A stretch of 64,000 bases of DNA from Kappaphycus alvarezii. Taxonomy: Eukaryota > Rhodophyta > Florideophyceae > Gigartinales > Solieriaceae. Below the pieces are notes generated by a model. That model saw only the letters and a program-made list of their open reading frames with translations. It was not told the DNA's origin and made no database searches. The DNA lies in contig NADL03000769.1 of assembly GCA_002205965.3 (NCBI GenBank), forward strand, positions 62,001 to 126,000. The letters run 5' to 3'. Positions 45,401 through 57,499 of the stretch are shown here, one piece after another; the stretch's first letter is position 1; each line of letters starts with the position of its first letter. The translations under genes and the position numbers were made by a program.

Positions 45401-45780
45401 CTTTATAGGACATGTGGATATTCGACCAAAAAAATTTGCCAGAATCGATACTCTTTTCAACGTAGGAGCAACTTTCCCTGACGCAAGATCCTTCGATTTT
45501 CCCTACAACTTCCCAAAAGATGGATCCTAGAACCGTTCAAAGAAATTCAATTCACTGTCATGCTTCCCTTGTTACGTCAGCTGTGGAATTTAAGCGCTTG
45601 CATGGGTCGGGTTGAAAGACAAAATTGGTCAATGGAACATTCCTTGAAGTCAACATTAAAATTGTAAGTGGGCGAAGGAGGAAGTCTGTGGAAGCAAGCT
45701 GGAAGACACGAGACAGTCTCGAGAATTTCACGTTGAACATTTTTAACTTCAAAGCGGGCTTAATTCCAAAAGACATTGTA
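42406..45780. other. AT-rich stretch without recognised genes
   Basis: About 3.4 kb. TATAAAAAGG at 43338 and a region of short palindromes (43500-43700, T-rich) are the only marked points. All open frames are under 100 codons and carry no motif. It may be old LTR or DNA-transposon sequence. Confidence 0.4.
45317..45345. repeat. Palindromic motif, piggyBac left side
   Basis: TGTCCTCGTATGAGGGAAAA. The near-palindrome TCCTCATATGAGGA and its surroundings (about 70 bp, up to AAAAATTATT) recur at 48625-48695, which places one copy on each side of the transposase. Confidence 0.6.
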
Positions 45781-47490
45781 GTGGAGGTTGAACCTGATTA
45801 ATTGCCGAACGAATGTCAAAATCAAGATTTAGATGCTTCTCAATCGTCTCCGTCTGCATCAGATGGAATTTCGGATGATAAATCCACGGTGCATCAATCA
45901 AACCCAATCGAAATTGCCAAAGAGTTATTTTGGACCAATCAGGAGGTTTAACACCTATTAATGAAAAGTCTTCCCAAAAAAGGTGCAAAATGATTGGCCT
46001 CTTTGGAAATGCTCTCACCTATGGGCGTGCTTTTCGAGATTTATCGCCTTTTAAATGATTTATGAGCATGTTTCCGCTAAGTCACCTGAACCTCAAACGT
46101 AACTTCACAAATGAGAGATCGGATGCATTTAGAATACAGCAAGTTTCATCAGGGGAGATATTAAAGTTCTTAGGAATGCTCATAATAATAAAAGGGTTTA
46201 CATTTTCAAGCTACAGTGACATCTGCAATGAGACTGGGTTGAAGTTCATTTCAGGCTGGAGCTTTAGAAAAACCATGTCACGCAGGAGGTTTGAGATGAT
46301 TCACGCAAATGTTTGCTTCAGTCACACTTCTGAACGCGAAAAAAGGCCGTTGGATGACAGAAGATGGTCTCTGGAGAGTGGATTTTTGAAGCCTGTCGAT
46401 TATCACCGCTGGCAATGTGTCACGCTATCTTCTTACATCTGCGTGGATGAAAGTATCAGAAGTTATTACGGTCTTGGGGGTGAATAGATCAAGAAAGGAC
46501 TCCTACATTACGTTGAATATGAAAAAATCCTGCAAAAGGCTGCAAATCGAAATTTCCAGCATGTGTTCAGTCCAGAATAATGTATAATGTTGAGAATGCA
46601 GCTTGCGATGGGGAAAAAAGGTGGCCTCCGGCGTGACTTCACGGAAGAATTCTGTCGCATTAAAGCTCTGACGCTTCGCCTGGTTCAACTGTGGTTGAAG
46701 GAAGATCGCGTTGTATATGTGTACTCATTTTTTGCATCAGTGTCAACGGCGGAAGCCTTGATGAAATATGGAACGATATTTATCGGCGTGGTGAAAATGA
46801 GATCTGGGAATTTCTGGTGCAATAACTGTCTTCAGAGGAGCTTACGGAGCGCGAAGATCATATTTCGATTTCCTTGAAGAATTTTGGCACCAAAAATTCT
46901 TTAGTGGCTGTACTGAAGATGGAAAGGGAAGGAAGATATTTCGTAAGTTACTATACGACCAATCGAGGAACCACAATTCGCAGGAAAAAATGTAGAACTG
47001 TCGATAGCGAGACAAAAAAGTAGAATCTGATATTACGGTTCCCGATGTTGTAGAGATGTACTACGACAAATTTTCTCAAATCGATGGTCCCAACAGTAGG
47101 CAAGATAGACTTGGAATTGAGAAGAAATTGGAGGTGAAAGATTGGTCGCTCATGGTCAATTACTCCCTCCTCTCGTTCATGATATTTGATTTCTGGATGA
47201 TTTATAAGCCATATTTCGGGTCAAAACTCTGCTTATCGCAATATAATCTTTATGAGATTCTTGCTGAAGAAATCAGTGAGAACAAATTTGATACCGTATT
47301 TAGAAGAGCATTTAATACCACACGAAATGAGTATCATAACACTATATCGAATTCTTTGGGAGGTATTGGAGCCCATCATTCTGTAACAAACAAGAAGAGG
47401 AAGTTAGGTAGTGGTGAATATACCAGCTTATCTTACCAGAGTCTTTGTCGAATTTGTAAGGTCAGTAAGTCGAAATCTCTATGATCCACG
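45781..47490 (+). pseudogene. piggyBac-like transposase
   Basis: DDE_Tnp_1_7 family. N-terminal piece EKSSQKRCKMIGLF and FMSMFPLSHLNL; core frame 46062-46487 with EILKFLGMLIIIKGFTFSSY, SRRRFEMIHANVCFS and the first catalytic Asp in CVDESIRSYYG. The second catalytic block reads VVYVYSFFASVSTAEALMKYG at about 46710: Tyr stands where Asp is normal. The C-terminal part is VVEMYYDKFSQIDG (normally a YN..MGGVD block) and SLLSFMIFDFWMIYK at 47050-47220. Stops at 46485, 46580 and 46876. Mobile by cut and paste when intact; inactive here. Confidence 0.75.
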
Positions 47491-49384
47491 TGACGTGCCG
47501 GAGGTTTCAGTGATATTTATATCTGCCATGTGAGCACCAAAGGTGTTTAAGCATGGATAATTTGCGCGAAAAACACCATATGGACCTTCAATAGGATTCC
47601 GAGATAATATAAATTTGTGTTACTTTCCATAGTTAAACAAAGATTGATCTTATGGCTTTCATTTCTATAGAAATATACGTTTTAATTGCGTCATATGAAT
47701 TTCGGGGCTAACTGCTGTCTAAGGAGCACTGAATTATCCATATATGAGATGTCACCACATTCTGTCTCGTGTTAAGTGGATGCCTAATGGCGCACTGAAT
47801 CAGCAGCTTTTTCACATTCTTTCGAGTTCCCGTTGGAGTTTTAGGGCATCAAATGGAGACCCTAGGAGCGTCAAACCCACGATAAATGCATCAGAAACCT
47901 ACAATTCGCACTATAAGCCACCGTCGCAGTGATTTATGGGAGTAGTTGACATAGAGTACAGTATTTAAAGTTTGATGCTGTTGAATATTCCTTACTGGCC
48001 CCAATTTCGACTTTTAAACGATGTCCTTTGATTCCCTGGGTTAATTTTCCCTTTCAACCATCCTCTCCATACAGGACATGTTGCCCTATATCGCGGATAA
48101 GCTCAACACACCCGTTGGAGCTATCTGCTCAAGTATGTATAGCCGCATTATTTGCAAAATCTGGTCGTCTAGTGCACAATCTATTTTGTCACGCATGTCG
48201 CTGCACGTGGCCGACGTGGATCACCAGCTTAGTTCGTAGCTAGCAATATAGTAGGATCCTGCTACGAACACACGTAACACCACAAATACCGTAAAGTTTT
48301 CTCTCCTTAAGAGGGTAGAAACTGTGGGGTAGAGGTATAATGAAATCACTTTCTTACAGTGGAATTGTTTTTCTAAAAAATATTGCGCCTAAAAAATTTA
48401 ATTGACTACCACAGTACAGTGCGGTCCACTTTTTTTGGTCCTCACATGAGGACAAAGTGTTCCCCACATGACGACAGTGCTATGGCGGATATAAAATAGA
48501 GTATCCACAAGTATCTATAAAACTAAATACCTACAGATTATTTAAAACGAACCGAAAATTAAATTTCAGTAGAACACCTACTGTATAGATAGACTACAAT
48601 TAAGCCCTAGTGTATATCTGACCATTTTCCTCATAGGAGGAAAAAATTTAGCACAAACGTTTTTAATTGAAGAAAAATTATTGCTGCTATTTCGATGCTA
48701 ACCTATATTTTGAACAGTCGTGAATCTCGATCATAACAAGCTTCTCGGTGATTTTAACTCTGGTCAGAGTACGACTACTTTTTACCACTCAAAAACTTCG
48801 ATTTTAATGCTTATATTCCATATTCTACTCTTTCAGTACCTGAAGGTGGATTCTTTAGCCAAAGCGATGTAGAGTTTGAACCTACTGAGCAACTTTTTAC
48901 TGTAACTATATGTTTCTAGAGTATATTTCCAAGTATATATTTACCGAGCCCAATTTCTTTCCTTACTATAAATATTTGTATGATGAAGAGATTTTTCCTC
49001 ATATGAGGACAAACGTACCTTATATGGGAGCAGTGATATGGCGGATAAACGCAAGTAAGAGAGTTCAGTGACAAGGACTATGATAACCTATAGTATTGTA
49101 GTTTTTTCTTCTACGCGGGGCAACTAATTGGCGTAGAGACTGAGAAAAAGAATAAAAACTGAGACAGCATTATTAGAAAGCTTACACACAAAGAATTAAG
49201 AAATAAAACTGCCAAATTTCAGCAATTGAATTACAGTCTGTAATTAAATTGCATAATTCTGGAATAAATCTTGAAGGAAATTGCTGAAATGAGGCCAGCG
49301 AAGACGCGTGAGAAATAGTTTCAGAAATCGGGATGGTGTAGTAGGAGTTTTCGCGCACGTTAACCAAGCACCCATTCCATCACC
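47491..49384. other. AT-rich spacer with repeats
   Basis: Apart from the palindromic repeats at 48.4-49.1 kb no gene is seen. CCTGGGTTAA at 48036 could be a piggyBac end (such elements target TTAA), but the matching left end was not found. Confidence 0.4.
48421..49065. repeat. Repeated palindromic motifs right of piggyBac
   Basis: GGTCCTCACATGAGGACAAAG (48437 onward) and TTCCTCATATGAGGACAAACG (48985 onward) head two direct copies of about 65 bp, both ending in CAGTG-TATGGCGGATA. A third relative, TTCCTCATAGGAGGAAAA, lies at 48628. They could be subterminal repeats of the piggyBac element or of a non-autonomous relative. Confidence 0.6.
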
Positions 49385-50290
49385 ATGGACAAGGTTACCA
49401 ACTTCAACGCTGCGCATATTCCTTCCCCATCTCCTTCTCATCCCCCCACTCTCTCCGTATCCACCTGTTGCTGAACTCAAAACAGAACCAGCCATACACC
49501 CGCGTGCGCACCTTATATTCAAGCAAGCGATGTTGCGGAGAAAAAGGGCCGTCACTTCCGTTTTACATATTGTGAGGACCTCATTATTGTGAGGTGAGTG
49601 GCGGCTTCCAAAGCGTATAAAGCGTCTTTTAAGGAGATACAGAATTTACTCAAGAGAGGAGTGACGCGTGAGAATGAAAACCCGTCTTTAAAGCAGCGTG
49701 TAACCTGGAAAAGTGTGCAGGATCGGTGAAAGCACCTTCAGGTGATTTTAGATAAGAAAAAACAAAGGAATTAGCGCATGTCGGGGGTTGGGGGCGAGGT
49801 TAGAGAGATGGATGCGCTATTTTTGACGATGTGGATGCATGAGAGGACCTGGACGCGAGGAATACAGCGGAACGGGACGCGGCAAAGGCGTTGGATGATA
49901 AGAGGGAGCGAGATGGGCGGGTAACTATGAAGAGCGCAACGAAGCGAACGAATGACAGCAGCAACGGGAGTGATGACTGCGATGCGGGAAGTCATGGCGA
50001 AAAGCGAAAGGCTAAAATGCGACTCGTAGTGCGGAACGGGAAACGAGGGAACTGAGGTAACGAAGTGGCGGGGGAGAAAAATGATTTTGTATGTGTTCAT
50101 GCGATGAGGACTTGGCACGGGGGGCGGTGAACCGCGAGGGTTTGGCGTTTGAGATGGAGAGTTTGAAGATGGAGCTCTTGGAGCGAGAAAGAGATCGCAA
50201 GGAGCGCTGAGATGAAAGCGGAGAACAACAGAAGCCCGAGCTGGAGAAGTTAAAATTAGAGATCACACTAGAAGGTTTTGCGTTTGCCAC
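49385..50290 (+). pseudogene. Myb/trihelix-like transposon-associated gene
   Basis: One frame from the ATG at 49385 runs with in-frame stops: MDKVTNFNAAHIPSPSPSHP, a stop, then RHFRFTYCEDLIIVR-stop-VAASKAYKASFKEIQNLL, VTWKSVQDR-stop-KHLQVILDKKK. Other frames follow: NDSSNGSDDCDAGSHGEKRK and the charged coiled-coil tail FEMESLKMELLEREKDRKE. This layout (SANT/trihelix domain, acidic Ser linker, nuclear signal, coiled coil) is typical of the DNA-binding proteins that accompany Harbinger-type transposons. Two stops replace positions where the family has Glu and Trp/Phe. Not translated as it stands. Confidence 0.55.
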
Positions 50291-51214
50291 AAACTGGAAT
50301 GGTGGGCAACTTTCTTACCGATAAAAATCAGATACTCTATTTATATAATTTTTAATGCATTTCCAATACCCGCTTTCATTTTTCATGAGACCGTACACTA
50401 ATTATGATGAATAGCTATAAGATCTACATCCAACCGATTCTTTGTCCTTTTGAGATAAGTTCTGGACGAAAAAACCAAAATCAAATTCGAATCTATGTAG
50501 GAGTTATCCAAAGTTGTCCATCGAAACAGCTTGATACGTACGATACAAGAAAGCAAATAATTTACTATCTTGGGTAGCCAGGGTCCTGATTTCATGATAT
50601 TTGATCTATAATCCCGCTACCCACTTGATTTTGACTCCATTAGCGATCAGAACTGTACCGAAACAATCCATTTGAAATTCAATGTCCAATACTCGAAAAA
50701 ACGACAGCACTATGAAGCACAATAGCCCTGTATGATACAAACGAATGAAAACAAACCACAAATGGCCATTACTCGGATTTCTGACATATTCAAATTACGC
50801 AATCCATGATAATTTTTACAAGTAAAAACCATCATAGGAGCACAACAAGTCACCAGTGAAATCCATATGAGATGAATAAATCCTGATGTTTACGTAGAAA
50901 TGCCCCTGCTTTCCCTGTTGATGTCAGAAAGTGCCTTGTCGACGTTAACATTAACATCAACGTCAGGATGTGAGTGCAAAGATCAAATTTCGGCCAAAAA
51001 CACGTATTAGATGGTGAAATACATGATGCACTTTTATTGCTGCAGTATCAGTAATATTAGATTATCATTTATGTCTGTTCATGTACCTAATATCGTCGTT
51101 GATACTAGTTTGATGCATTATTCTCGACTTTAAGTACTTGAAATACCGAAGCGTCTTAAAGCGGTCATTTTTCGCTTATCTCACTATTACCAAACACCCT
51201 CTGCTCAAAGCAAA
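50291..51214. other. AT-rich spacer
   Basis: About 0.9 kb, no recognisable gene or repeat. Confidence 0.4.
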
Positions 51215-53357
51215 ATGAATAATCCATCCTCTGCTTCTGGTTCTGCCAAAAATGGAACTGCACTCAAGCCCTTACCTCTACCTTCTAGCTACTCAGCAGC
51301 ATGCCATCCAGTACGTCAACGAGAGACTGCACAGTCCATTGTTGAGAAAATTCTGGACGGACAAACTACCCGCTGCAATATGGTGTCTGGGGCTATTTTT
51401 CAAAAGAAGCAGAACCTAAAATCGCAGCATTGCAATAATTTTCATGTACACAGCCATGAAAATTCTCGGAAGCCTGCCGGCTGGTGGAATGCAAATATAT
51501 ATTTCCTGGACACTGTGCTTTGAAATCTGGGGTTAAAAAGTTCAACCTAGATCAAGGAACCTCCACTCTTCGCAATCACACCAGGAAACATCAGTTTCAA
51601 TCCAAGAAGCTGAGGAAAGTGCTGTAACAGTAGTCAGTGAAGGCTACAAAAGATAGCTCTCGAGGCAGCAGTTGAGGCAGCAGAATGTGATCTCTTGCAA
51701 TTGAGCCTCACATATAGCAAGAAAGGTATGATTTAATTCTTCGAAGCTCTAGTCGATGTCGAGCGATCAGTACTTGTCGGAAACCTGATCAATATGGAGG
51801 ACTTGTTAACCTCTGCATTCGTAGTTACGGCGGCCGCGAAAAACATGGCAAAAAAGCGACAAGAAGATTCCGAAGCACTGTTCTAGAGTCAGTTCTGATG
51901 AGGGGAGGAGGAGTTACGAGCGATGTTCTTAACAAAATGTAAACGGGGGTAAGCTTTAATATTTCAACACTCATTGCTATTCTCTCGGAAAGCCTCATCA
52001 CATCACGAAAGACATGGATGTCAAGCTGGTTTCGAGAATATTTTTTTTGAAGTCTGTTTCTGGCTCAGAAAATGCAGAAGCCCTGAGAAATGTGTACAAC
52101 CTTGCTTTATCCGAAAAATTTAACTCAGATTTGGATTCATTTATGAGGAACTTAACATTTGTAAATGACTGTGGAGCTGAGATGCTCTGTATAGTTGGTG
52201 CTTCCGCATCAAGCCGAAGGGTTACGCAGTCAAAGAAGTGGATGAGATGCGTCTCACACATGCTAAATTCAGCAATTAAGCATGAATGGAAGCTGAAACT
52301 TCTAGTAAAACCAGGATTTCTGTATATTTAAACAATTTGAAGTCAATTGTTCGCATGCCCAAGCATCGAACTGGAATTCACTCCTTTTAAAAGTCTTAGA
52401 TTAGAAGCAAGAGGTTGAAAAACGGTTCCGCACTACCCACGACATCTTGAAGCGATTTTTTCAGGCAGCTAGAGAAGTTGAGAAAATAATTTCTTGTAAG
52501 GACACGGAGCCAGAAACTAGAGCATTTCATGAATTATCGATCTAGTTCTGATGGTTCACAATGCCCTGTATTGAATGCGATCGTAAAGGTAGTGCAACCA
52601 GTTCGGCATATGCAGACGGCACTCGAAGCGTCAAGCATAAATACAATGCATATTGTCCCCCAATGCTCAAAAAAGTTCGAAGCAACCTTCGTACGCTTAG
52701 TTTGGGGGTGGCAGTGGGATCTAGTGATACGCTTCCAGGATCACACATGAGCAGGATGTCTGGTTTAGTGCTCGACGAGTTATGGAAGCTATAAATACAC
52801 GTAATGTGAGTTTCTGGCTGTTTAATACATTCTCTTCTAAGGAAGAGTGATTATACTCAACATGTAGAGGCCCATGTTGCGCTGAAGGAAAGATTTGCGC
52901 CATAATTCGTCGATTCATAGCATCTCATGGTGAAAATGATGCTGATGAGTGTATAGAGACGAGCGTTATATTTCAACAGCAACTAATGAAAGTTGCTAGC
53001 TCTAATTGAGAGGAAACTTTCCAGTTGGAAGATCATTTCGATACTCCAGGCAACGAAGAAGCCGATGAATATTCTCGTTCAAAATATCTATCGTAATGAT
53101 TTTCTTGGAATTCTATGACGGAGTTGTCCAAGTCACATGGTGAGATAAAATTTTGGTTGACAAACGAGATTATCTAACCCGTCCTATAGAAAGTCGCACT
53201 GCTTATTTTCGCGCCTCTGGTCCCCTCCGCTTCTAGCAAAAGAAAATATAGTGTTGTTAATCAAATCGTGACTAAGTCAGGGTCAAGGATCAAATACGAG
53301 CTCCTAGAAGTGTACTTCTTCTGCGATCTATTCAGGATATTGAGAATTAGATAGATT
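51215..53357 (+). pseudogene. hAT-family transposase
   Basis: N-terminal frame 51215-51523, then a BED-type zinc finger read in the next frame (GHCALKSGVKKF ... LRNHTRKHQF, about 51510-51595). The core frame 52014-52331 holds the second catalytic region NLTFVNDCGAEMLCIVGA and the hAT signature WMRCVSHMLNSAIKH. After several shifts the middle part (ILKRFFQAAREVEKIIS, VQPVRHMQTALEASS) is visible, and the C-terminal dimerisation block LIFAPLVPSASSKRKYSVVN ... LEVYFFCD ends at 53340. Stops and shifts everywhere. No terminal inverted repeats located. Confidence 0.75.
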
Positions 53358-55510
53358 AAGGGTTCCTAATGTGAGAAAATGAAAATTAGGGAGCTACGGT
53401 AAATTATTTGCGAGGCTTTGTGTTTAGATGAAGTAAAAGAACCAGTATATTTGTACTGGGTTGCTTTCATGTATTGTTATTCTTTATGACAGGCAACTTT
53501 GTTCGAATTTACGAATAAATTTCTGGAGTTAAAGAATTAAGGTAAGCGGGGTGCTCTTTTTTGTACACCAATCCTTATCACTGATACTTGTCAGAAGTTC
53601 TAGTAACTTTATAATAATGTCAGAGAGATTAGTCTCATACAGCAAATGAAAATGAGCGTGGGCTGTTCAAAAGTTTCTCCTAAATATGAGACGTTGCAAC
53701 AAAAGTTATGGTGCACTCCTCAACCCATGAGCTCTCACGGCATTAATGAGGGTTTGTTAGGAAGACATTCTGGTTCGTGGGAATGTTTAATGCATAAGTA
53801 AAGCATTAAAAAAGTCTACACTACTTTTTATTGCTGCTTTATGTATTATTTTTATTCCTTTTACTTCTAGTATTCTTAAAGTTTCTGCAAATGGGAGGAA
53901 AATTGGGGACATTACTGCTGAAGCACTTTACCCAAGAATTTCCCGAAATTCTTGGAGGAGTTCTATGAGTACAAAGAGATGTCAGTCAGCCTCTCTGAAA
54001 AGGCTGGCGCAAAGCCAGCGGTAACATATGCTGCGTAAAGAGTAGCTGTCGGTGCACCACTGTTTGCAAACTGATGAATCGAGCTCGTCGAAAAGTCTCC
54101 ATGACTCTTACGGACACATTTTTATCCTACCATCGGCTTGTTGGTAGAATGCTCGCGGAGTCCAGGGACAGTGGCTTGATTTTTATTCTGATCCTGCGCT
54201 AAAAGTCCTTTCACGTATACTTTCATTGCTTTATAGGAGACACATCATTCGTAGTGAACTAATTGCCATGTCTCACCATTTATGGCCACCTTGGCCAAAG
54301 CAGGGTGGTCATCTGCGTGTCACTCCCCGAATATGGGGTGCAGTGTATACAGTTTACTTTCCATTTACAGTTTACCCGTACTTTTTAAGTGAATCCAAAA
54401 AGGTTACCCAATTTGAGAATTGCTTAGTTCTGAGCTATATCAATGGCTCACTTCCCACTCCATGGTATTTATTGTAATTGAGAGAATTTGGAGCATCGAA
54501 GGACGTTGTGGGCATGCGATTTGGAGTTCGCCACATGCTTTGGATGTTAGATATGAGATTTTAATGCTAACTCTAGCAAACGCTTAATCGCTTTGCTGTG
54601 CGCTTAGCGTAGACGTGTTGCACAGCGTAGCTCCCTATCGGAGTCTCTAAGAGCTCTTAGACAAGCATTGTAACCTTTGAATTACCTTCGAAGGATTTCA
54701 CTACAAAAATATCTCTGAAGCCTGTAAATTTCCTATAGCATTGTTTTTGCAGCTGCAGGGTCATCGGAACACAAACTCGATTTTGCTTACTTCTGTGGCT
54801 ACCTCTCCTGTTTTCGGGAAGCGATAATTGTCGTTGGTCAATTGTTGAGCGCAATAATTATTCTCGCCACGCAGTATATTCTCACTTAAGGTATTTTTGG
54901 CCCCACGATAATTTCAGTCGTCGTTATAGTAGCTGCTCGTGCGAGAAAGAGAGTGAAAATATGCTTCTTGAACATGGAAACTTATTATACAGTATGTAAA
55001 GATGTATTAGAAAAACTTTAATTCACTCTTGAATGGGGACGGGCTAATCTATCGCACAGAAAATTGCTGAGAAACGGCTAATAAATTGCACGCTAGTGAG
55101 AGGCGACGGACTTAAAAGTGTCTACGTTGCTGGTTATTTTCGTTTTGCTTGTCTTGCGGTTCTGTATGTGTGCGTCGGCGAGAAGTCCGTGGGTTATGTA
55201 GAACTGCATTGGACCCGCTTGGCGTACAGGAGCCGTACAGGAGATGGGGACAGTTCGGCGATACTTACAGCCATGCTGCTGTAAATAAACATTCAGGGCC
55301 ATAAAAGATACGCAGAATCGCCGTATTGTAGTTAGAGAAAGACCAACAGTGCTCTAAAGTACAGCTACTGGATTTCAAAATACCGACCAGCATAGCATCA
55401 AGAAACACGGTAAAGACTATCGGAAGGGTGATAGTTGTCCCTCATCGAGTATAAGCTTCATACTGCCTGTTGAGTTGTAGCCAATCATTTCATTATCATC
55501 AAAGAGACAT
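53358..55510. other. AT-rich spacer
   Basis: About 2.1 kb. The 83-codon plus frame at 54226-54477 has no recognisable motif. Nothing else seen. Confidence 0.4.
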
Positions 55511-55547
55511 ATGAAATACATGTTACGCCAAACCAACCGGGTGGACC

Positions 55548-56215
55548 ATGGTTGTTGTAGGCCGTCGGCATACTACAGCCGCATTCATCCCGTTTGGCTT
55601 GTCCTTTCTTTCGCATGCCTTACTCAGCGCAGATATTTCTATTATGAATCGCAGACGCAAGCGCAATACGCTTGCGTTTCTGCGAAACCGCAACGATACT
55701 GTAGCAGCATCATTGAAAGTTCTAGCAGTCCTTCGAAAATCGAACAGAGTGGAACAAAAAGGGACGAAACAAGGCACTAGAAGCATTCAACGAGACCACA
55801 GCAGTTGGATCTCTGACTATCTGGACAATAACCACGTCCACTCTTTTGCGACTTTTCGAAGACGATTTCGAATACCACTTTTGTTCTTCTACAAAATTCT
55901 AAAAGATATGAAAAATAGGTTTCCAAACAGATGGGGAAATCTGCGTGATGCAGTTGGGGAAAAAAAGTGAGACCAGAAATAAAAAAATGGCGTGCTTGAG
56001 AATTTTTGGGACCGGGAGCATTGGTTTACTATCTAGTTTAACCCAGGCGTTCGGTGTCAATTTGATGGAGTTGTTCTCCAGAAGATTTCGCAACGTGTTA
56101 AATGCGTTAGATTTTGTGAAGGGGTCCGCTGGATTCTAGGATGTCGGGATCCAGAATACTTCCGTGATTTCACGAAGCTCGTACCTTTGCCGTAGAATTC
56201 GAAGGTAAATAAAAG
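55548..56215 (+). pseudogene. PIF/Harbinger transposase, N-terminal half
   Basis: Plant_tran/DDE_Tnp_4 type. HSSWISDYLDNNHVHSFATF, FRRRFRIPLLFFYKILKDM, RFPNRWGNLRDAVG, then in the next frame LRIFGTGSIGLLSSLTQAFG and LFSRRFRNVLNALDFV, then DPEYFRDFTKL. The catalytic DDE part that should follow is missing: the copy ends at about 56215, where the minus-strand element J begins. It may pair with the Myb-like gene at 49.4 kb, as such elements encode two proteins. Confidence 0.75.
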
Positions 56216-56383
56216 TCATTTTTCCTTTGTTGAGTTGATATTCGTGGGACAGTCGAAAAGGCTGCGCGAGTCAATGTAGAACTTCATTGGAACCGATTTT
56301 CCAAAAATTTCGTTCAAAGCAAGACTTGTCGTTGATGCCACATCAAAATCATGATTTATTGTAAATAAAGAACACTTCCAGTC
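56216..56383 (-). pseudogene. Copia-like element J, RNase H end (left of the chromovirus)
   Basis: Minus-strand NHDFDVASTTSLALNEIFG then FYIDSRSLFDCPTNINSTKEK. This is the RNase H continuation of the piece that stops at 62584; joining the two at the CAGTC duplication restores RRVT-GSVL. Truncated at 56216 against the Harbinger copy. Confidence 0.78.
56379..56383. repeat. Target site duplication CAGTC (left)
   Basis: Five bases left of the chromovirus 5' LTR, identical to 62584-62588. Confidence 0.95.
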
Positions 56384-56885
56384 TGTTGCGATTATGCCCA
56401 TAAATCACCAAATACCCTGACAGTATCCCTCCGGTAACCTGTACCAAGGATTTACACTGTAAGAAGACATCATTGCAACTTGTGCATTGTACTCACGCAC
56501 CAGTGTAAAAGCATAATATCATACCTCTTTGTACCTAGCTAATGACATGGATCCATCATGGCTATCTCGCGTGGTTCTCGAAACATTTCGCACCCACCAA
56601 TCAGCAACCACTTTATGCCTCCTTGCCAAATGGACCAATGGTACTTTGCCATGATGTTTGTTGCTGTCTGTTATACTGATGGACCTTCAGAACCTTGTAG
56701 TTTGATACCTCTGGGTCGCATTTTCTAGAATACCTTTGAATTCAGTACCGTTTAGTTACAATTTATCTCTGCTGGTGTTGAGTACTTTTTCTATATAAAC
56801 CCTGGTCTGATGTCCGGCCTGATTACCGGAAGCATCAACCAAAAGTTCAACCATCGATTACCTTTTGTGCGCTCAACACCCCACA
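56384..56885 (+). repeat. Chromovirus 5' LTR
   Basis: 502 bp, TGTTGCGATTATG ... CAACACCCCACA. Contains CTATATAAAC at 56791-56800 as TATA box, so transcription should start near 56825. Confidence 0.95.
56791..56800 (+). promoter_or_regulatory. TATA box of the chromovirus LTR
   Basis: CTATATAAAC, about 90 bp before the LTR end; the 3' LTR has the same site near 62490. Confidence 0.6.
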
Positions 56886-56887
56886 TT

Positions 56888-56899
56888 TGGTAGCATTGC
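56888..56899 (+). promoter_or_regulatory. Primer binding site, initiator tRNA-Met-like
   Basis: TGGTAGCATTGC two bases after the LTR. The first eight bases match the complement of the initiator Met tRNA 3' end (TGGTAGCA); the rest differs. Priming of minus-strand DNA synthesis. Confidence 0.6.
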
Positions 56900-57034
56900 A
56901 TATTCGTTTGTCAGTACTGCGAGTTCTTCCAATCTGACAGTAAGTTAAAATCTCTATTAGATTTGACGTTCTGCCCGATTGCAAGCGGAGACTAACATTT
57001 TGTTTTTACTCTGATTCTTTTTGAATAACGCTCA

Positions 57035-57412
57035 GTGCCGAAAAACAAGACTTCCAGGGACCGCCCCTCGTCGCCGGACGAGTACAACGCAGAAGACTTA
57101 CAATCGTTCTTCGCCGAAAATTGTCAGGAGCTGACAACTTTCGAGTTTGGAGTGGAGCCAAGAACACCCACCAGAATCGTGGTGGAGGAACCGAGGACAC
57201 CAAGACCCTCAACTTTCTGCCTTCCCGAGGCTGTATCGCTACCCGCTCTACCGCCGATACCGAGAAGGCCTGCAGTCACTCGCTCCAAGCCGCAGAAGCC
57301 TAAGAAGACCCTACCGATTCTCCCTGACGCGGATTCCATCGTCATTCAGAGAACCGCCAACCACCGTATTCGTAAGAAGACCAGAAGGCCTCGCCTGACC
57401 AAGAACCCGTGA
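57035..57412 (+). pseudogene. Chromovirus leader ORF (Pro-rich)
   Basis: An open frame of 126 codons without ATG (it begins at GTG after a stop at 57026). Contains SPDEYNAEDLQSFFAENCQ, a Pro/Thr-rich stretch and a basic end KKTRRPRLTKNP. It is either the N-terminus of gag or sequence carried in with the LINE fragment. No capsid motif. Confidence 0.45.
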
Positions 57413-57499
57413 TCTTCGCCCTTCCACTGCCGTCACTGTCATTAACAAAAGTTACTTCATGCCCCTTCGTCGTCTTCCGAAGGCAGCTTTTTGGACTCC

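Noticed and set aside
48036-48045. CCTGGGTTAA as right end of the piggyBac element
   Set aside because: No corresponding TTAA-flanked left end was found, so the terminus cannot be claimed.
54226-54477. 83-codon plus frame in AT-rich DNA
   Set aside because: No motif, no neighbours, length expected by chance.
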